The notes beneath the pieces were generated by a model, which worked only from the letters and a program-made list of their open reading frames with translations, was not told the DNA's origin and ran no database searches. A DNA stretch of 64,000 bases. Source: Niastella caeni. GTDB taxonomy: Bacteria; Bacteroidota; Bacteroidia; Chitinophagales; Chitinophagaceae. The position numbers were made by a program, and so were the translations under genes. Location: assembly GCF_004834005.1 (NCBI RefSeq), contig NZ_STFF01000003.1:1-64000 (forward strand), written 5' to 3'. The stretch's first letter is position 1. Every line of letters begins with the position of its first letter. Shown piece by piece: positions 7,022 to 16,032 of the stretch.

Positions 7022-7918
7022 ATGTTTGACTTCCGATTAAAAGTATTCTATACCGTTGCCAGGCGACTGAATTTTACAAAAGCTGCGGAAGAGTTATTTA
7101 TAACGCAACCCGCAGTAACCAAGCACATCCACGAAATAGAAACTTACTATAAGACCCGGCTATTTCAACGGAACGGTACTAAAATCAAACTGACATCGGC
7201 CGGAACTGCTTTGCTGGAACATGCCGAACAGTTGTTTGATATTTACCGGAATATAGAATTTGACCTGGCTGCTATCAATGAAAATGTAAAAGGAACTATC
7301 AGGATAGGCGCCAGCACTACCGTTGCCCAATATGTATTACCGAAATATTTAGCTTCCTTCAAACAAAAATTTCCCGACACTAAAATTGAATTGACTGCCA
7401 ACAATACCGAGCATATTGAAAACGCCCTCATCGCCAATAAAATTGATTTTGGTATTATTGAAGGGCAATCCAAACGACCACAGCTCAAGTATACCACATT
7501 CCTTAAAGATGAAATGGTACTGTGCACCAGAACGGGTAATCCGGTCATTAAAAAGCAATCCATTTCACTGGCATCGTTAAAAGAATTGCCATTGCTCATA
7601 AGAGAGCAAGGTTCCGGTTCGCAGGAAGTGATAGCCACAGCGTTAAAAAAAGCGGGCATTAAAGTGTCACAACTAAAAATTGAGATGGTGCTGGATAGTA
7701 CGGAGAGCATTAAGTCGTACCTGTCAAGCTCAGATTGCTTCGCATTTCTTTCTGTACACTCTATTTTAAAAGAATTGAAAAGTAATGAGCTGACCATAAT
7801 CGATATAAAAGACCTGAGCATAGAACGGTCATTCTACTTTGTTATACAGCAGGGCGACAAGCATCACCTGTCTGAGCTGTTTATTAAATTCATTTCGGCT
7901 GATAACTTTAAGTTATAG
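7022..7918 (+). CDS. LysR-family transcriptional regulator (CysB/YeiE-like)
   Basis: Transcription factor of 298 residues. Residues 1-60 are the winged helix-turn-helix (LKVFYTVARRLNFTKAAEELFITQPAVTKHI), followed by a helical linker and a periplasmic-binding-type effector domain from about residue 90 (GTIRIGASTTVAQYVLP). It precedes a YeiH-like transporter gene by 74 bp on the same strand; in other bacteria LysR-type YeiE controls yeiH, so it probably regulates its neighbour in response to a small sulfur-containing or amino-acid-derived ligand (inference). Base composition moves back toward that of the rest of the window here, so this is the right edge of the accessory block. Confidence 0.85.
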   Translation: MFDFRLKVFYTVARRLNFTKAAEELFITQPAVTKHIHEIETYYKTRLFQRNGTKIKLTSAGTALLEHAEQLFDIYRNIEFDLAAINENVKGTIRIGASTTVAQYVLPKYLASFKQKFPDTKIELTANNTEHIENALIANKIDFGIIEGQSKRPQLKYTTFLKDEMVLCTRTGNPVIKKQSISLASLKELPLLIREQGSGSQEVIATALKKAGIKVSQLKIEMVLDSTESIKSYLSSSDCFAFLSVHSILKELKSNELTIIDIKDLSIERSFYFVIQQGDKHHLSELFIKFISADNFKL

Positions 7919-7992
7919 CACATTAAATCAAGTCATTTCTCTTTACTTCAACCGTTTTTAATCTTTGCGCCTGGAATAATTACCAGCGCAAA

Positions 7993-8994
7993 ATGGAAAC
8001 GGACAATATTACCCGGAAAGAAGAACGGAATTTTTTAGACAAAAGCCTCGCCCGAACGACGTTCAGCCCGGCGGGCATCACTACCCGCGAGTTGATCTTT
8101 TTACTGGCGCTTGTCTTTTGCATCTCCCCGCTAATCTCCCCTCCCCTTGCATTATTAATTGGGTTAGTAATTGCACAATTCATTGGGCATCCTTACATGC
8201 ATTTAAATCATAAGGTCTCGCATATTTTATTGCAGATCTCCGTAGTAGGATTAGGCTTCAGGATGAATGTTTCCACAGCCCTGCAGGCAGGAAAAGAAGG
8301 AATGCTGATCACCATCGCTTCTATTGCCGGCACCCTGGTCATCGGTTATTTAATTGGATTTGTTTTTAAAACAAACAACAAAACATCGTACCTCATTGCT
8401 GCGGGAACGGCGATTTGTGGCGGCAGCGCCATTGCTGCGATCTCACCGGTTATAAAAGCAGAAGAAAAACAGATCAGCGTGGCGTTAGGCACTACGTTTA
8501 TTCTAAATGCAATTGCCCTGGTCTTATTTCCTATCATTGGCTATAAGTTCCAGTTGAGTCAAACCCAATTTGGACTTTGGTGCGCCATTGCCATACACGA
8601 TACCAGTTCAGTAGTGGGTGCTGCTGGTAAATATGGGAACGAAGCATTGGAAGTGGCCGCCACAATAAAACTGGCCAGGGCGTTATGGATTGTGCCGGTT
8701 GCTTTTTTCAGTACGTTGATCTTTAAAAACAAAGGCGCAACCATTAAAATACCTTATTTTATTGGTCTTTTTGTAGTGGCAATATGCCTGAACACGTACG
8801 TCCCCGCTATCCAGCAATACCATAACCACATCGTCGGCATATCAAAATCGGTATTGACGGTAACGCTTTTCTTAATCGGTTGCGGCCTCTCTGGTAAAAC
8901 GGTCAGGTCGGTAGGATTAAAACCCATACTACAGGGGTTGATTTTGTGGTTGATCATTTCCTACGCTACCTTATTAACTATTCTTTATTGGTGA
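7993..8994 (+). CDS. YeiH family (UPF0324) putative sulfate/sulfonate exporter
   Basis: Inner-membrane protein of 333 residues with about ten hydrophobic segments starting at residue 32. Family hallmarks seen: HILLQISVVGLGFRM, the TAICGGSAIAAISPVI signature near residue 140, and AIHDTSSVVGAA near residue 200. The family is annotated as putative sulfate exporters, but its substrate is not firmly established. It lies downstream of a LysR regulator in the same orientation. ATG 7993 is chosen because it directly precedes a short cytoplasmic N-terminus and the first membrane helix. Confidence 0.85.
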   Translation: METDNITRKEERNFLDKSLARTTFSPAGITTRELIFLLALVFCISPLISPPLALLIGLVIAQFIGHPYMHLNHKVSHILLQISVVGLGFRMNVSTALQAGKEGMLITIASIAGTLVIGYLIGFVFKTNNKTSYLIAAGTAICGGSAIAAISPVIKAEEKQISVALGTTFILNAIALVLFPIIGYKFQLSQTQFGLWCAIAIHDTSSVVGAAGKYGNEALEVAATIKLARALWIVPVAFFSTLIFKNKGATIKIPYFIGLFVVAICLNTYVPAIQQYHNHIVGISKSVLTVTLFLIGCGLSGKTVRSVGLKPILQGLILWLIISYATLLTILYW

Positions 8995-9033
8995 TCTATT
9001 TTTTCCATTAAGCTTTTGTGTTATTTTGGTGCG

Positions 9034-9672
9034 ATGAAAAAGTTAGTCGCTCTTATTTTCGGTCTGGCCACGCTCCTACCCCTGGCCAATGTAGCCCAGG
9101 GAACAATAAAAGTTACAGATCTTGATAAAAGCAAAATACCTGCTGGCATAAAGTACTTGGGTAAACTAAAGAACGCTATTCGGTGGACGGATAAGCTGGG
9201 CGATAATATTCTGGTTACCTCAGAAACCGGCATTCATAACAACCCAAAATTCAAACATGAAAATGATGGCTCTGATGTAGAATTGTATGCCGGTCATTAT
9301 CTCGTTGGTGATTCCCTGCAATTAACGTGGAAAGTGTATGATTTCATAAGTGACTGTATGGTTGACCTTGAAGCCAGTTTCATTAAAAATACATTACAGG
9401 TAACAGACCTCAATAATGATGGAGTTGGTGAAGTGTGGCTCATGTATAAAACCGTTTGCCATGGTGATGTAAGTCCGTTAACAATGAAAATAATCATGTA
9501 TGAAGGAGCACAAAAGTTCGCCATGCGGGGACATAATAAAGTGAGGGTGTCTGCTACTAAGTTTAATGGCGGCGATTATAAGTTTGACGAGGCGTTTAAT
9601 GCCGGTCCAAAAGCATTCAGGGATTTTGCATTACAGCTTTGGAATAAAAATATTATGCAGGTGTGGGAGTGA
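9034..9672 (+). CDS. Secreted protein, M949_RS01915-like family
   Basis: Exported protein of 212 residues. The signal peptide is MKKLVALIFGLATLLPLANVAQG; the start at 9034 is preferred over 9016 because only this ATG gives a classical signal sequence. The middle contains SDCMVDLEASFIKNTLQVTDLNNDGVGEVW and YKTVCHGDVSPLTMKIIMYEGAQKFAMRG, a pattern I associate with the M949_RS01915 surface-polysaccharide-associated family of Bacteroidota; that name is from memory and the function is not established. The DLNNDG stretch resembles a calcium-binding loop. It stands alone, 39 bp after the YeiH gene. Confidence 0.65.
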   Translation: MKKLVALIFGLATLLPLANVAQGTIKVTDLDKSKIPAGIKYLGKLKNAIRWTDKLGDNILVTSETGIHNNPKFKHENDGSDVELYAGHYLVGDSLQLTWKVYDFISDCMVDLEASFIKNTLQVTDLNNDGVGEVWLMYKTVCHGDVSPLTMKIIMYEGAQKFAMRGHNKVRVSATKFNGGDYKFDEAFNAGPKAFRDFALQLWNKNIMQVWE

Positions 9673-9742
9673 TATAAGTTGTAGCTGCAAAACCTTTAAA
9701 TTGGCATACAAAATTCTATAAAGCATTCCCTAAAAAATTATT

Positions 9743-10246
9743 ATGAGCAAGTACACTTTACCGCATTTTGAACCCATTGATCTGGCAAACCTGGAAGAAT
9801 ATTATGATACAGAAATAGAATTTAATGGAGAAGAAGTTGATATTGACCTGAATTTTGGGACCAAGACGATTGCCCCCCAACGAATGGACCTGGTAAAAAA
9901 GTTTTTGGAGAACCTGAAGGATTACGACAGTAAGAACAGGAAATATATAGAACAGGATTTTGCTGACGAGGATGGCGATACGGTTAAGACCTATGTTGAA
10001 CATCACCTGGAAGAAATTGACAAGGATGACCTGGCTGAACTGGTTGATTTCAACAATAAATCCATTGCGCCTGCGCAGCAATTAATAAAAGCCCTCCGGC
10101 TTGTGAGGGTAGGTTTTTATCCTGATGGAGAAGAAGATCAGTTTGCCATTTTTGATTACTCCATAGGGCGCGATCTGACAGACTACCTGGTAGTTATTTT
10201 TACAGATGAAAATGGAGAAATGGATTATATAACGATGGAAAGTTAA
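9743..10246 (+). CDS. DUF2004 domain protein
   Basis: Acidic cytoplasmic protein of 167 residues. The C-terminal half (LRLVRVGFYPDGEEDQFAIFDYSIG, then TDYLVVIFTDENGEMDYITMES) matches the pattern of DUF2004 proteins, whose function is unknown. No signal peptide or catalytic motif is seen. Its TAA at 10244-10246 lies one base from the stop of the converging ThuA-like gene, leaving no room for a terminator between the two. Confidence 0.7.
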   Translation: MSKYTLPHFEPIDLANLEEYYDTEIEFNGEEVDIDLNFGTKTIAPQRMDLVKKFLENLKDYDSKNRKYIEQDFADEDGDTVKTYVEHHLEEIDKDDLAELVDFNNKSIAPAQQLIKALRLVRVGFYPDGEEDQFAIFDYSIGRDLTDYLVVIFTDENGEMDYITMES

Positions 10247-10247
10247 C

Positions 10248-10982
10248 CTACTTCCCCATCGCATACTTTATACCACCCCATAAATGTTCCTGGAACAAAG
10301 GATCGGCATAGGACTCTTCGGTATGACCTAATGCTGTATAAAATGCGCGACCGCCATCAAAATTATGATACCAGCTCATGGGATGATTGGCGCCATTAGA
10401 TCCTCCGCTATACGAAGTTTCGTCTATTGAAATGAGCACATGCAGGTCGCTTTGAATATCTTTGAAATTATACCATTCATCGGTACGTTTCCAGGGGCGG
10501 GGTAAATGTTTCGTAGCTATATTGGTACTGTCATTGATGATCAGCACCGCCTCCTGAATTTTAGGATGTTTTACAAAATAGGCGCCTACCAGTTTACCAA
10601 ACCAGGGCCATCCGTATTCGGTATCGGAGGCAGCATGCACACCTGCAAAACCGCCGCCTGCCTTAATGTATTGCTGAAATGCGTTTTGCTGCTCATCGTT
10701 CAGCACATCACCGGTTGTATTTAAAAAGATCACGGCGGCATATTTCTTCAAATTGCCAGCTACGAACTTTGTTGAATCGGTAGTGGTATCTACAGTAAAA
10801 TTATATTTCAAGCCCAATTGCTGAATGGTCTTTATACCAACGTCAATCGATTTGTGATGATAGCCGGCTGTTTTTGAAAATACCAGTATGCTGTCTTTTT
10901 TACCGTTATCTACCGTGCATGACAGCGTAATAAGAGCGGTTAATACAATGATCAATTGGCAGGCTACTATCGTCTTCTTCAT
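10248..10982 (-). CDS. ThuA domain-containing lipoprotein
   Basis: Exported lipoprotein of 244 residues. The start at 10982 is chosen because it yields a signal peptide ending in a lipobox (ITLSC, Cys about residue 21). The mature part is a ThuA-like, glutamine-amidotransferase-fold domain: ILVFSKTAGYHH near the start, then AVIFLNTTGDVLNDEQQNAFQQYI, GGGFAGVHAASDTEY and HPMSWYHNFDGGRAFYTALGHTEESY. In Bacteroidota such proteins often sit with glycoside-utilisation genes and are thought to act on carbohydrates in the periplasm. Here no such gene is adjacent. It converges on the DUF2004 gene with a one-base gap. Confidence 0.85.
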   Translation of the reverse strand: MKKTIVACQLIIVLTALITLSCTVDNGKKDSILVFSKTAGYHHKSIDVGIKTIQQLGLKYNFTVDTTTDSTKFVAGNLKKYAAVIFLNTTGDVLNDEQQNAFQQYIKAGGGFAGVHAASDTEYGWPWFGKLVGAYFVKHPKIQEAVLIINDSTNIATKHLPRPWKRTDEWYNFKDIQSDLHVLISIDETSYSGGSNGANHPMSWYHNFDGGRAFYTALGHTEESYADPLFQEHLWGGIKYAMGK

Positions 10983-11032
10983 GATATTATTATTTTTTAC
11001 ATGCTTGTACTGGTGCTGAAAGATAGCAAAAT

Positions 11033-11175
11033 TAAGGCACAAGGCACAAGAAGCAAGGCGCAAAAGCTTCTACCTTGAACCTTGTGTCTTGAATTTTATC
11101 CCAGAAAGGGGAAAGTCGGAAAAGCCCTGAAGAAGGTTGCATTGGCTGCTAACTTCTTCCAAACTCCCGACTTTC
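11033..11175. repeat. Inverted word repeat plus nested hairpin
   Basis: AAGGCACAAGGCACAAG (about 11035-11053) is mirrored by ACCTTGTGTCTTGAA (about 11080-11094). Immediately after, GAAAGTCGG at 11111-11119 pairs with CCGACTTTC at 11167-11175, with an inner GAAGAAG/CTTCTTC stem. This lies downstream of the DUF1338 gene (minus strand, stop at 11194) and probably terminates it. Confidence 0.5.
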
Positions 11176-11193
11176 TGCATAGCCGACTTACGC

Positions 11194-12090
11194 TTAATTC
11201 CTCCGCGTCTGCGAACTATAGGTGCTTTCAAATATTTTATCGGCGTTGCCTGCTTCAAATCCTTCCCGGCGATGTATACGCTGCACCTGGTCTTTCGGCA
11301 AATGCGCAAATTGCGGCAAAATGCGTCTTTCGGCAAATTCTATATACGACCCTGAGATCCGGTGTACCTCGCCGCCTGCAAATTGAGCGTCGATCATTTC
11401 CGCTACGGTTGAGCTTTGTGACAACCCGCCATCCGGACTGGTCTTGATCTTTCCGCCCGCATTGTTCAACTTAAATCCATTGCGCTCCAAAAAGGTATTG
11501 AACTCCGCTACGGTATTGTAGCCTTCTTTGAGGTTATGTACACTTATAGTAAAATGATTGAGGTAATACCGGTTGTAGATCACCCACGCCGCATATTCGC
11601 TCTGCGCGCCCAATGCTTCAAAATCATGCCAGGTAGGCAAACGCCACAACCCGCTGTGCAGGAACTGGTCTACCGCCGCGGCATCATCGAGATCCAATTG
11701 ACTAACCGGATCGGCCGTAACTTCATTGGTATAGCTGGTGATAATCTGCTGCACTTCGGGCGACAGGTCCTTTACCCGCAGCTCGCTGATAAATATGCGC
11801 GGGTAATGGGGAGATGGTGGCGCATACCAATATGCGTCGAGCTTCTTTTCGGGGAAATGATAGTAATCTCTTTTCTGGTATCCGTAGTGCAAAAAGATCT
11901 TTTCAAGCGATTGAATGCCCAGGTGCGGTACGCCCATTGTGCGAAATGCAATATGATCATTTTCAATATCAGCCGCCTGCTGTATGATATTCTCCTTTAT
12001 CATGGCGTTGATAATCCCCGATACATCGGGCACCCGGTCACGATAGCGACTCATTAAACCATTTAAAACGTTGTCTAGTATTGTTGACAT
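11194..12090 (-). CDS. DUF1338 / HglS-like 2-oxoadipate dioxygenase-decarboxylase
   Basis: Protein of 298 residues of the DUF1338 family, whose characterised member HglS converts 2-oxoadipate to D-2-hydroxyglutarate in lysine catabolism. Candidate metal ligands: His46 (ENDHIAFRT), His179 (YYLNHFTISV) and Glu251 (GSYIEFAERR), matching the His/His/Glu set of the family by order. Cytoplasmic. The gene upstream on the same strand encodes a saccharopine dehydrogenase-like enzyme, which supports a lysine-degradation role (inference). The 192-bp gap between them carries locus-specific repeats. Confidence 0.85.
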   Translation of the reverse strand: MSTILDNVLNGLMSRYRDRVPDVSGIINAMIKENIIQQAADIENDHIAFRTMGVPHLGIQSLEKIFLHYGYQKRDYYHFPEKKLDAYWYAPPSPHYPRIFISELRVKDLSPEVQQIITSYTNEVTADPVSQLDLDDAAAVDQFLHSGLWRLPTWHDFEALGAQSEYAAWVIYNRYYLNHFTISVHNLKEGYNTVAEFNTFLERNGFKLNNAGGKIKTSPDGGLSQSSTVAEMIDAQFAGGEVHRISGSYIEFAERRILPQFAHLPKDQVQRIHRREGFEAGNADKIFESTYSSQTRRN

Positions 12091-12290
12091 GCTTTGTCGT
12101 TTATTAAAATCTGTTTATGGTTTGTGGTTTGTGGTACTTTTATTCGAGAGGATCTAAATTATTCCGGCTTCGCGAATTTCAGGTATTTACCATTGACACT
12201 TCAAGGTTCGCTTTTCTGCTTGCACCTTGTAACCTGGAACCTACCTCCTGCCTTTTCAACCCTACTCGCTACTCGCCACTTACTACTCGC
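12091..12290. repeat. Word-repeat spacer
   Basis: Contains GTTTATGGTTTGTGGTTTG near 12112-12132, a CTTGCACCTTGTAACCTGGAACC run near 12218-12241, and CTACTCGCTACTCGCCACTT at about 12262-12281, the complement of the AGCGAGTAG family found at three other loci in the window. The last word supplies the final Ser-Glu codons and stop of the saccharopine dehydrogenase-like gene. Confidence 0.6.
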
Positions 12291-13341
12291 TTTTCCCGTA
12301 CAAACTTCCATTCTTCGTCTTCAAAAACTTCTCAAACGAAATTTCTTCCTGCTTAATAAATCCCTTTTGCGGCAACTCTTTATTGGCTACCATTTCCACT
12401 ACGGCGGCTACCGATGCGGCGGTTGTCCAGGAAATAGCGCGCCACTCTTTGCCATTGATGGTTATCGGGTGATATGCCTGGTAGAATTCTTCCCGCGCCA
12501 GCTCCTGCCCTTTCCAACCTTCCACTACGGCATACACATATACAACATCTTCCCGTACCGGTGGTTTGGCTTCCGTTAATATTTGTTCAGTTAAGGCCCG
12601 CTTATCTTTCAAAATCAGTTCATATAATAAAAAACGCATCAGGCGGGCATGCCCCGGATACCGGATGGTTTTGTAGTTCAGCGTATCTACTTTACCTTCC
12701 AGCGTTTCGCATAAAGTGCCTAATCCGCCGCTGGTGCTGAAGGCTTCAAACTCCTGCCCTTCTATATTGATCTGCTCTATACCATCCAAAGACGGTACCA
12801 TTTTTCGAATACCATTGTGGATCACTTCGGCGTCGTTGATGTATTCATTGATCACCCCGGCCGGCGACCAGGTAAAGGAATAAGCCATCAATCCATTCGG
12901 AAAGCGTGGTAAAGCGCCTACCCGCAATTCTACATCACGCAATTTGGTAAAGCGATGGCACAGGTCGGCGCCCACGATCCCAATAAACCCGGGGGCCAGG
13001 CCGCATTGAGGCGCCATTACGCCTTTTGAGGTTTCGGCCATTTTGCGTATAGCGCTGGTAGTGGGTACGTCTTCGGTGAGGTCGAAATAATGAATGCCGG
13101 TTTTATAGGCCGCTTCCGCTACCGGTAAATTGAGGTTGTAAGGCAGGCACGATACTACGCCATCCTGTTTCGATAATAACTCTTCCAGGAACTTAGCGTC
13201 AGTAATATCTCCGGTAACTACTTTAAATGGCAGGTTCTCAGGCGCTTTCTGATCAACTCCGGTAACAGTAAAGATATCATTCAACAAAGTGGCTACCAGC
13301 GAACCCACCTTGCCCAGTCCGATAACGGCAATATGTTTCAT
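12283..13341 (-). CDS. Saccharopine dehydrogenase family protein
   Basis: NAD(P)-dependent enzyme of 352 residues. The N-terminal Rossmann motif IAVIGLGKVG has glycines at 8, 10 and 13. The central GLAPGFIGIVGADLC and AYSFTWSPAGVINEY segments and the FSTSGGLGTLCETLEGKV stretch are typical of saccharopine dehydrogenases that work on the lysine-2-oxoglutarate adduct. Located upstream of the HglS-like gene in the same orientation, so a shared lysine-catabolic role is plausible. The C-terminus GKSE-stop is encoded by the intergenic AGCGAGTAG repeat, so the original 3' end may have been altered by repeat insertion. Confidence 0.85.
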   Translation of the reverse strand: MKHIAVIGLGKVGSLVATLLNDIFTVTGVDQKAPENLPFKVVTGDITDAKFLEELLSKQDGVVSCLPYNLNLPVAEAAYKTGIHYFDLTEDVPTTSAIRKMAETSKGVMAPQCGLAPGFIGIVGADLCHRFTKLRDVELRVGALPRFPNGLMAYSFTWSPAGVINEYINDAEVIHNGIRKMVPSLDGIEQINIEGQEFEAFSTSGGLGTLCETLEGKVDTLNYKTIRYPGHARLMRFLLYELILKDKRALTEQILTEAKPPVREDVVYVYAVVEGWKGQELAREEFYQAYHPITINGKEWRAISWTTAASVAAVVEMVANKELPQKGFIKQEEISFEKFLKTKNGSLYGKSE

Positions 13342-13571
13342 AACTTTTTTTAGTTAAAGAATAAATAATAATGCAATTAATTAACCAGCCTCGCTTACGC
13401 GTTGAAGCTCATTGGTTAATTAAAAATACAGCAATAAATCTGGATTGAAATATGTACGGGAGACATGCGCACTATGGCACATTAGCGCATGCACTTCGCA
13501 GAAATGCGAGGTAGGAGTAGAATATTTTTACATTGTCATTCACGATGCGAATGTATTCAAAGATGGCGAAT
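13342..13571. other. Intergenic region with two hairpins
   Basis: A 230-bp gap upstream of the saccharopine dehydrogenase-like gene. TTAATTAACCA (13377-13387) and TGGTTAATTAA (13413-13423) are perfect 11-bp arms; CATGCGC (13464-13470) and GCGCATG (13485-13491) are perfect 7-bp arms. They may be a terminator of the amidohydrolase gene and an operator or second hairpin. No gene. Confidence 0.5.
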
Positions 13572-15245
13572 TTACAAATCCCCATACATTTTTTTCAGGC
13601 CGGTCTTAATATAATCCGGCAGGTTCATTTGTGCGGCTACTCTTTTAAAGAATGTTGGGTCACCGGCTACGGTGAGTGCATCGAGTTGAATAGGCACCAG
13701 CACTTCGGGCGTTATTTCCATGGGCGCTTGCTTTTTAAACGGCAGTCCGTATTTGGCCATGGGGTCAAAGTGCGGACGAACGGCTTCGCCTTCATCTTCA
13801 TTATGGTCAAGCACCAACACCCATTCCGGTTCGGCATTTGCCTCGGGCCTGGCTTTCAACGGCACCAGGAACCGGTTCCCCTGCTTATCTAACATCCCGC
13901 GTAAGGGCAACGACCGGGTGGCCAGTTTCCTGATATTGAGCAGGCCATCTTTCATTCGCCGGGTGGCTTGTGATAAAGTAAGTTCGCCTACCACGGGATC
14001 CTGCGTTATTTGTTTTAGGTTGAATAGTTTTGGTTTCTTGCTGATCGTTTTGGGCTCTGTGCCGCTGCTGCCGAATTTCCGCATCAGGGTGGCATCGCCA
14101 AATCGCGGGGTTCCATTAATTACCACCAGCGCTATGCTTTTTTCAGAAGCGTTTAAGATGGTTTTATACGGATCATTCCCCTGCCCTTTTATAACCACCA
14201 GGTCAGCCCGCTTGCCTTTTTCCAATGTTCCCAATTCCTTATCCCATTTAATTATGCGGGCGGCGTTTTTGGTAGCCATTGCAATCAATTCATAATCGTT
14301 GAACAGTTTGCCGTTGGCATCGCTGTAGAGTTTGGCCACCTTCAATTCGCCCAGCAGGTTCTTACTGCCACTGGGCGACCAGTCGCTTCCCAATGCAATG
14401 GTGATACCGCTTTCCTTAGCGCTTTTTATATCGGCTGTTTGTCCGTATAACAACAGGTTGCTAAAGGGCGACCATACCATGGAAGCGCCTTTTTGTTTCA
14501 TGATGGCAAAGTCCTGCGCTTGCAGGGCCACGCAATGAATTCCGGCAAGCGAAGGCCCAATGGCCCAATCGGTTTCGCTGAATTTCAGGTTTTCAAAATG
14601 CCTGCGGGCCGATGCATTCGTTCCTTCGCTCAGGTGCAACAGTAAGCAGGTGCTTTTTTGCAATTGCCTTGAAAACTTTTCTGCATCGCGGGCCGTGATA
14701 TCGGGAATATGTGCATCTACATCAGGGAGATTGATATCGCCGCTTTCTTCCACATTGCGCACGATGCCACGGTAATATTTTTTAATGCCCGCATTGCTGA
14801 AGAGCATAATGCCTTGCGAAGTGGTTACGCCGCCGGCCAGGCATTTACATTCTACATACCGTACAATGGCTTCTACATATCCTTTTGTTTTTCCCAATAA
14901 GTTCATGGGATAACTGATCCGTTGTTTATATGGGTCAATGCCGCTCCATTGCGACCGGTTCTCATATCGCTTAGGCACCTCCCACATGGGCAGGCAGTTA
15001 TAACTTAAATGATTGTGTAGTTCTATAAATCCGGGAAAGATGGTGCCTTTTGTTTTGTACACCGGGTAATTGGCCAGTGTGTCCGGAACCGGTTTGCCAT
15101 CAGGGATGATGGCTTCTATTCGGGCAGCGTTTACGTAAATGGTGCCTTTGGTAATTTCGTTTGGGCCGGCCATGGTTACAATGGTGCCGTGTAACCCGTA
15201 GTGGGCGCTTTCCAGCGGGTCTATCGGTGATTTCTTTTTAGCCAT
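13572..15245 (-). CDS. Amidohydrolase family protein
   Basis: Metal-dependent hydrolase of 557 residues (start at MAKKKSPID, 15245; the earlier in-frame start would overlap the upstream gene). It has an N-terminal beta-sandwich with GTIVTMAGP, the HxH metal motif LHNHLS (His77, His79), a later histidine in CLLLHLSEG, another in GIHCVAL, and the barrel Asp in ALGSDWSPSG, followed by NAARIIKWDKELGTLEKGKRADLVV. This is the organisation of chlorohydrolase/guanine-deaminase-like amidohydrolases. The C-terminal 170 residues are an extra, unassigned region. The start lies one base after the stop of the uracil-DNA glycosylase gene, implying translational coupling. Confidence 0.85.
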   Translation of the reverse strand: MAKKKSPIDPLESAHYGLHGTIVTMAGPNEITKGTIYVNAARIEAIIPDGKPVPDTLANYPVYKTKGTIFPGFIELHNHLSYNCLPMWEVPKRYENRSQWSGIDPYKQRISYPMNLLGKTKGYVEAIVRYVECKCLAGGVTTSQGIMLFSNAGIKKYYRGIVRNVEESGDINLPDVDAHIPDITARDAEKFSRQLQKSTCLLLHLSEGTNASARRHFENLKFSETDWAIGPSLAGIHCVALQAQDFAIMKQKGASMVWSPFSNLLLYGQTADIKSAKESGITIALGSDWSPSGSKNLLGELKVAKLYSDANGKLFNDYELIAMATKNAARIIKWDKELGTLEKGKRADLVVIKGQGNDPYKTILNASEKSIALVVINGTPRFGDATLMRKFGSSGTEPKTISKKPKLFNLKQITQDPVVGELTLSQATRRMKDGLLNIRKLATRSLPLRGMLDKQGNRFLVPLKARPEANAEPEWVLVLDHNEDEGEAVRPHFDPMAKYGLPFKKQAPMEITPEVLVPIQLDALTVAGDPTFFKRVAAQMNLPDYIKTGLKKMYGDL

Positions 15246-15246
15246 G

Positions 15247-16032
15247 TTAATTGAATTTGGGGGCTTTCCATTCAAGGGTGTGTCGGTCATCGGGCGAAGG
15301 CCTGCTAACACTGTTCATACCACGCTTTTTTCTAAAGAAGGCATCGTTCCCAAACCAGTCGGGTAAACCAAAGGGCAGATCAATGCGCGGAATGGCGGCA
15401 TAATCCTGCTCTGCAAACTTTTCTCCATACAATGGCAGGCTGGTAGATGCGCCTTCGTCGGGTGTTATAATCTGGCGTAATTCATTAATTACCCGGTTCC
15501 AGTCGGTCAGCATTTTCTTTTCACCGGCCGCACCACCCGAGTGATAACTGGGGTGATATGTTTCAAAGACCGGGATGTTGCCTTTGGTGTTCCATAACGC
15601 CACTGCTTTTTGGGCAACCGCACCAAACGCTACTACCGCCTGCAGCGAGGGCTTCTTTAGCATGTTGAACAGCTTGTTGCGCCAGGCGGTCAGTTCGGGC
15701 TGGCTTAACAGTTTTATACCATCGCCGAGGTGGCTGGGAAATAAGGCAAAGGCGAACCCATTCAGGCAAACGTACGATTGGGTAAGGCCTATTTTATGTA
15801 GAAATCCCTGTACGCGCTGGCCGGCATTGCCTACCAGGTTGCGACCGGCTATCCGTTCGGTAGGGCCGGGATCGGAAGCAATGCAAATGATCTTTGCGCT
15901 TCCATCGAGACGGCCACGATAAAATACCGGGCCCCAGTCGTACCAGAAATGTTCTTTGTAAGCATCATGATCGGGTAAGGCCGCAAAGTGTTTGGCAAAC
16001 GCAGCGCCGGGGCCTTTGTCGAATTGGATCAT
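15247..16032 (-). CDS. Uracil-DNA glycosylase family protein
   Basis: Protein of 261 residues from the proposed start MIQFDKGPG at 16032. Motifs of the uracil-DNA glycosylase superfamily: IICIASDPGPTERIAGRNLVGNAGQ (compare the GEaPG-type catalytic loop) and a late ETYHPSYHSGG, where HPS forms the DNA-intercalation loop. It would remove uracil or other damaged bases from DNA in the cytoplasm. An upstream in-frame extension to 16164 is rejected because it reads through GGTAACAGG-type intergenic repeats. Precedes the amidohydrolase with a one-base gap. Confidence 0.75.
   Translation of the reverse strand: MIQFDKGPGAAFAKHFAALPDHDAYKEHFWYDWGPVFYRGRLDGSAKIICIASDPGPTERIAGRNLVGNAGQRVQGFLHKIGLTQSYVCLNGFAFALFPSHLGDGIKLLSQPELTAWRNKLFNMLKKPSLQAVVAFGAVAQKAVALWNTKGNIPVFETYHPSYHSGGAAGEKKMLTDWNRVINELRQIITPDEGASTSLPLYGEKFAEQDYAAIPRIDLPFGLPDWFGNDAFFRKKRGMNSVSRPSPDDRHTLEWKAPKFN

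Noticed and set aside
11070..11447. ORFs on both strands over the DUF1338 3' region
   Set aside because: Shadow frames of the DUF1338 gene and of an inverted repeat.
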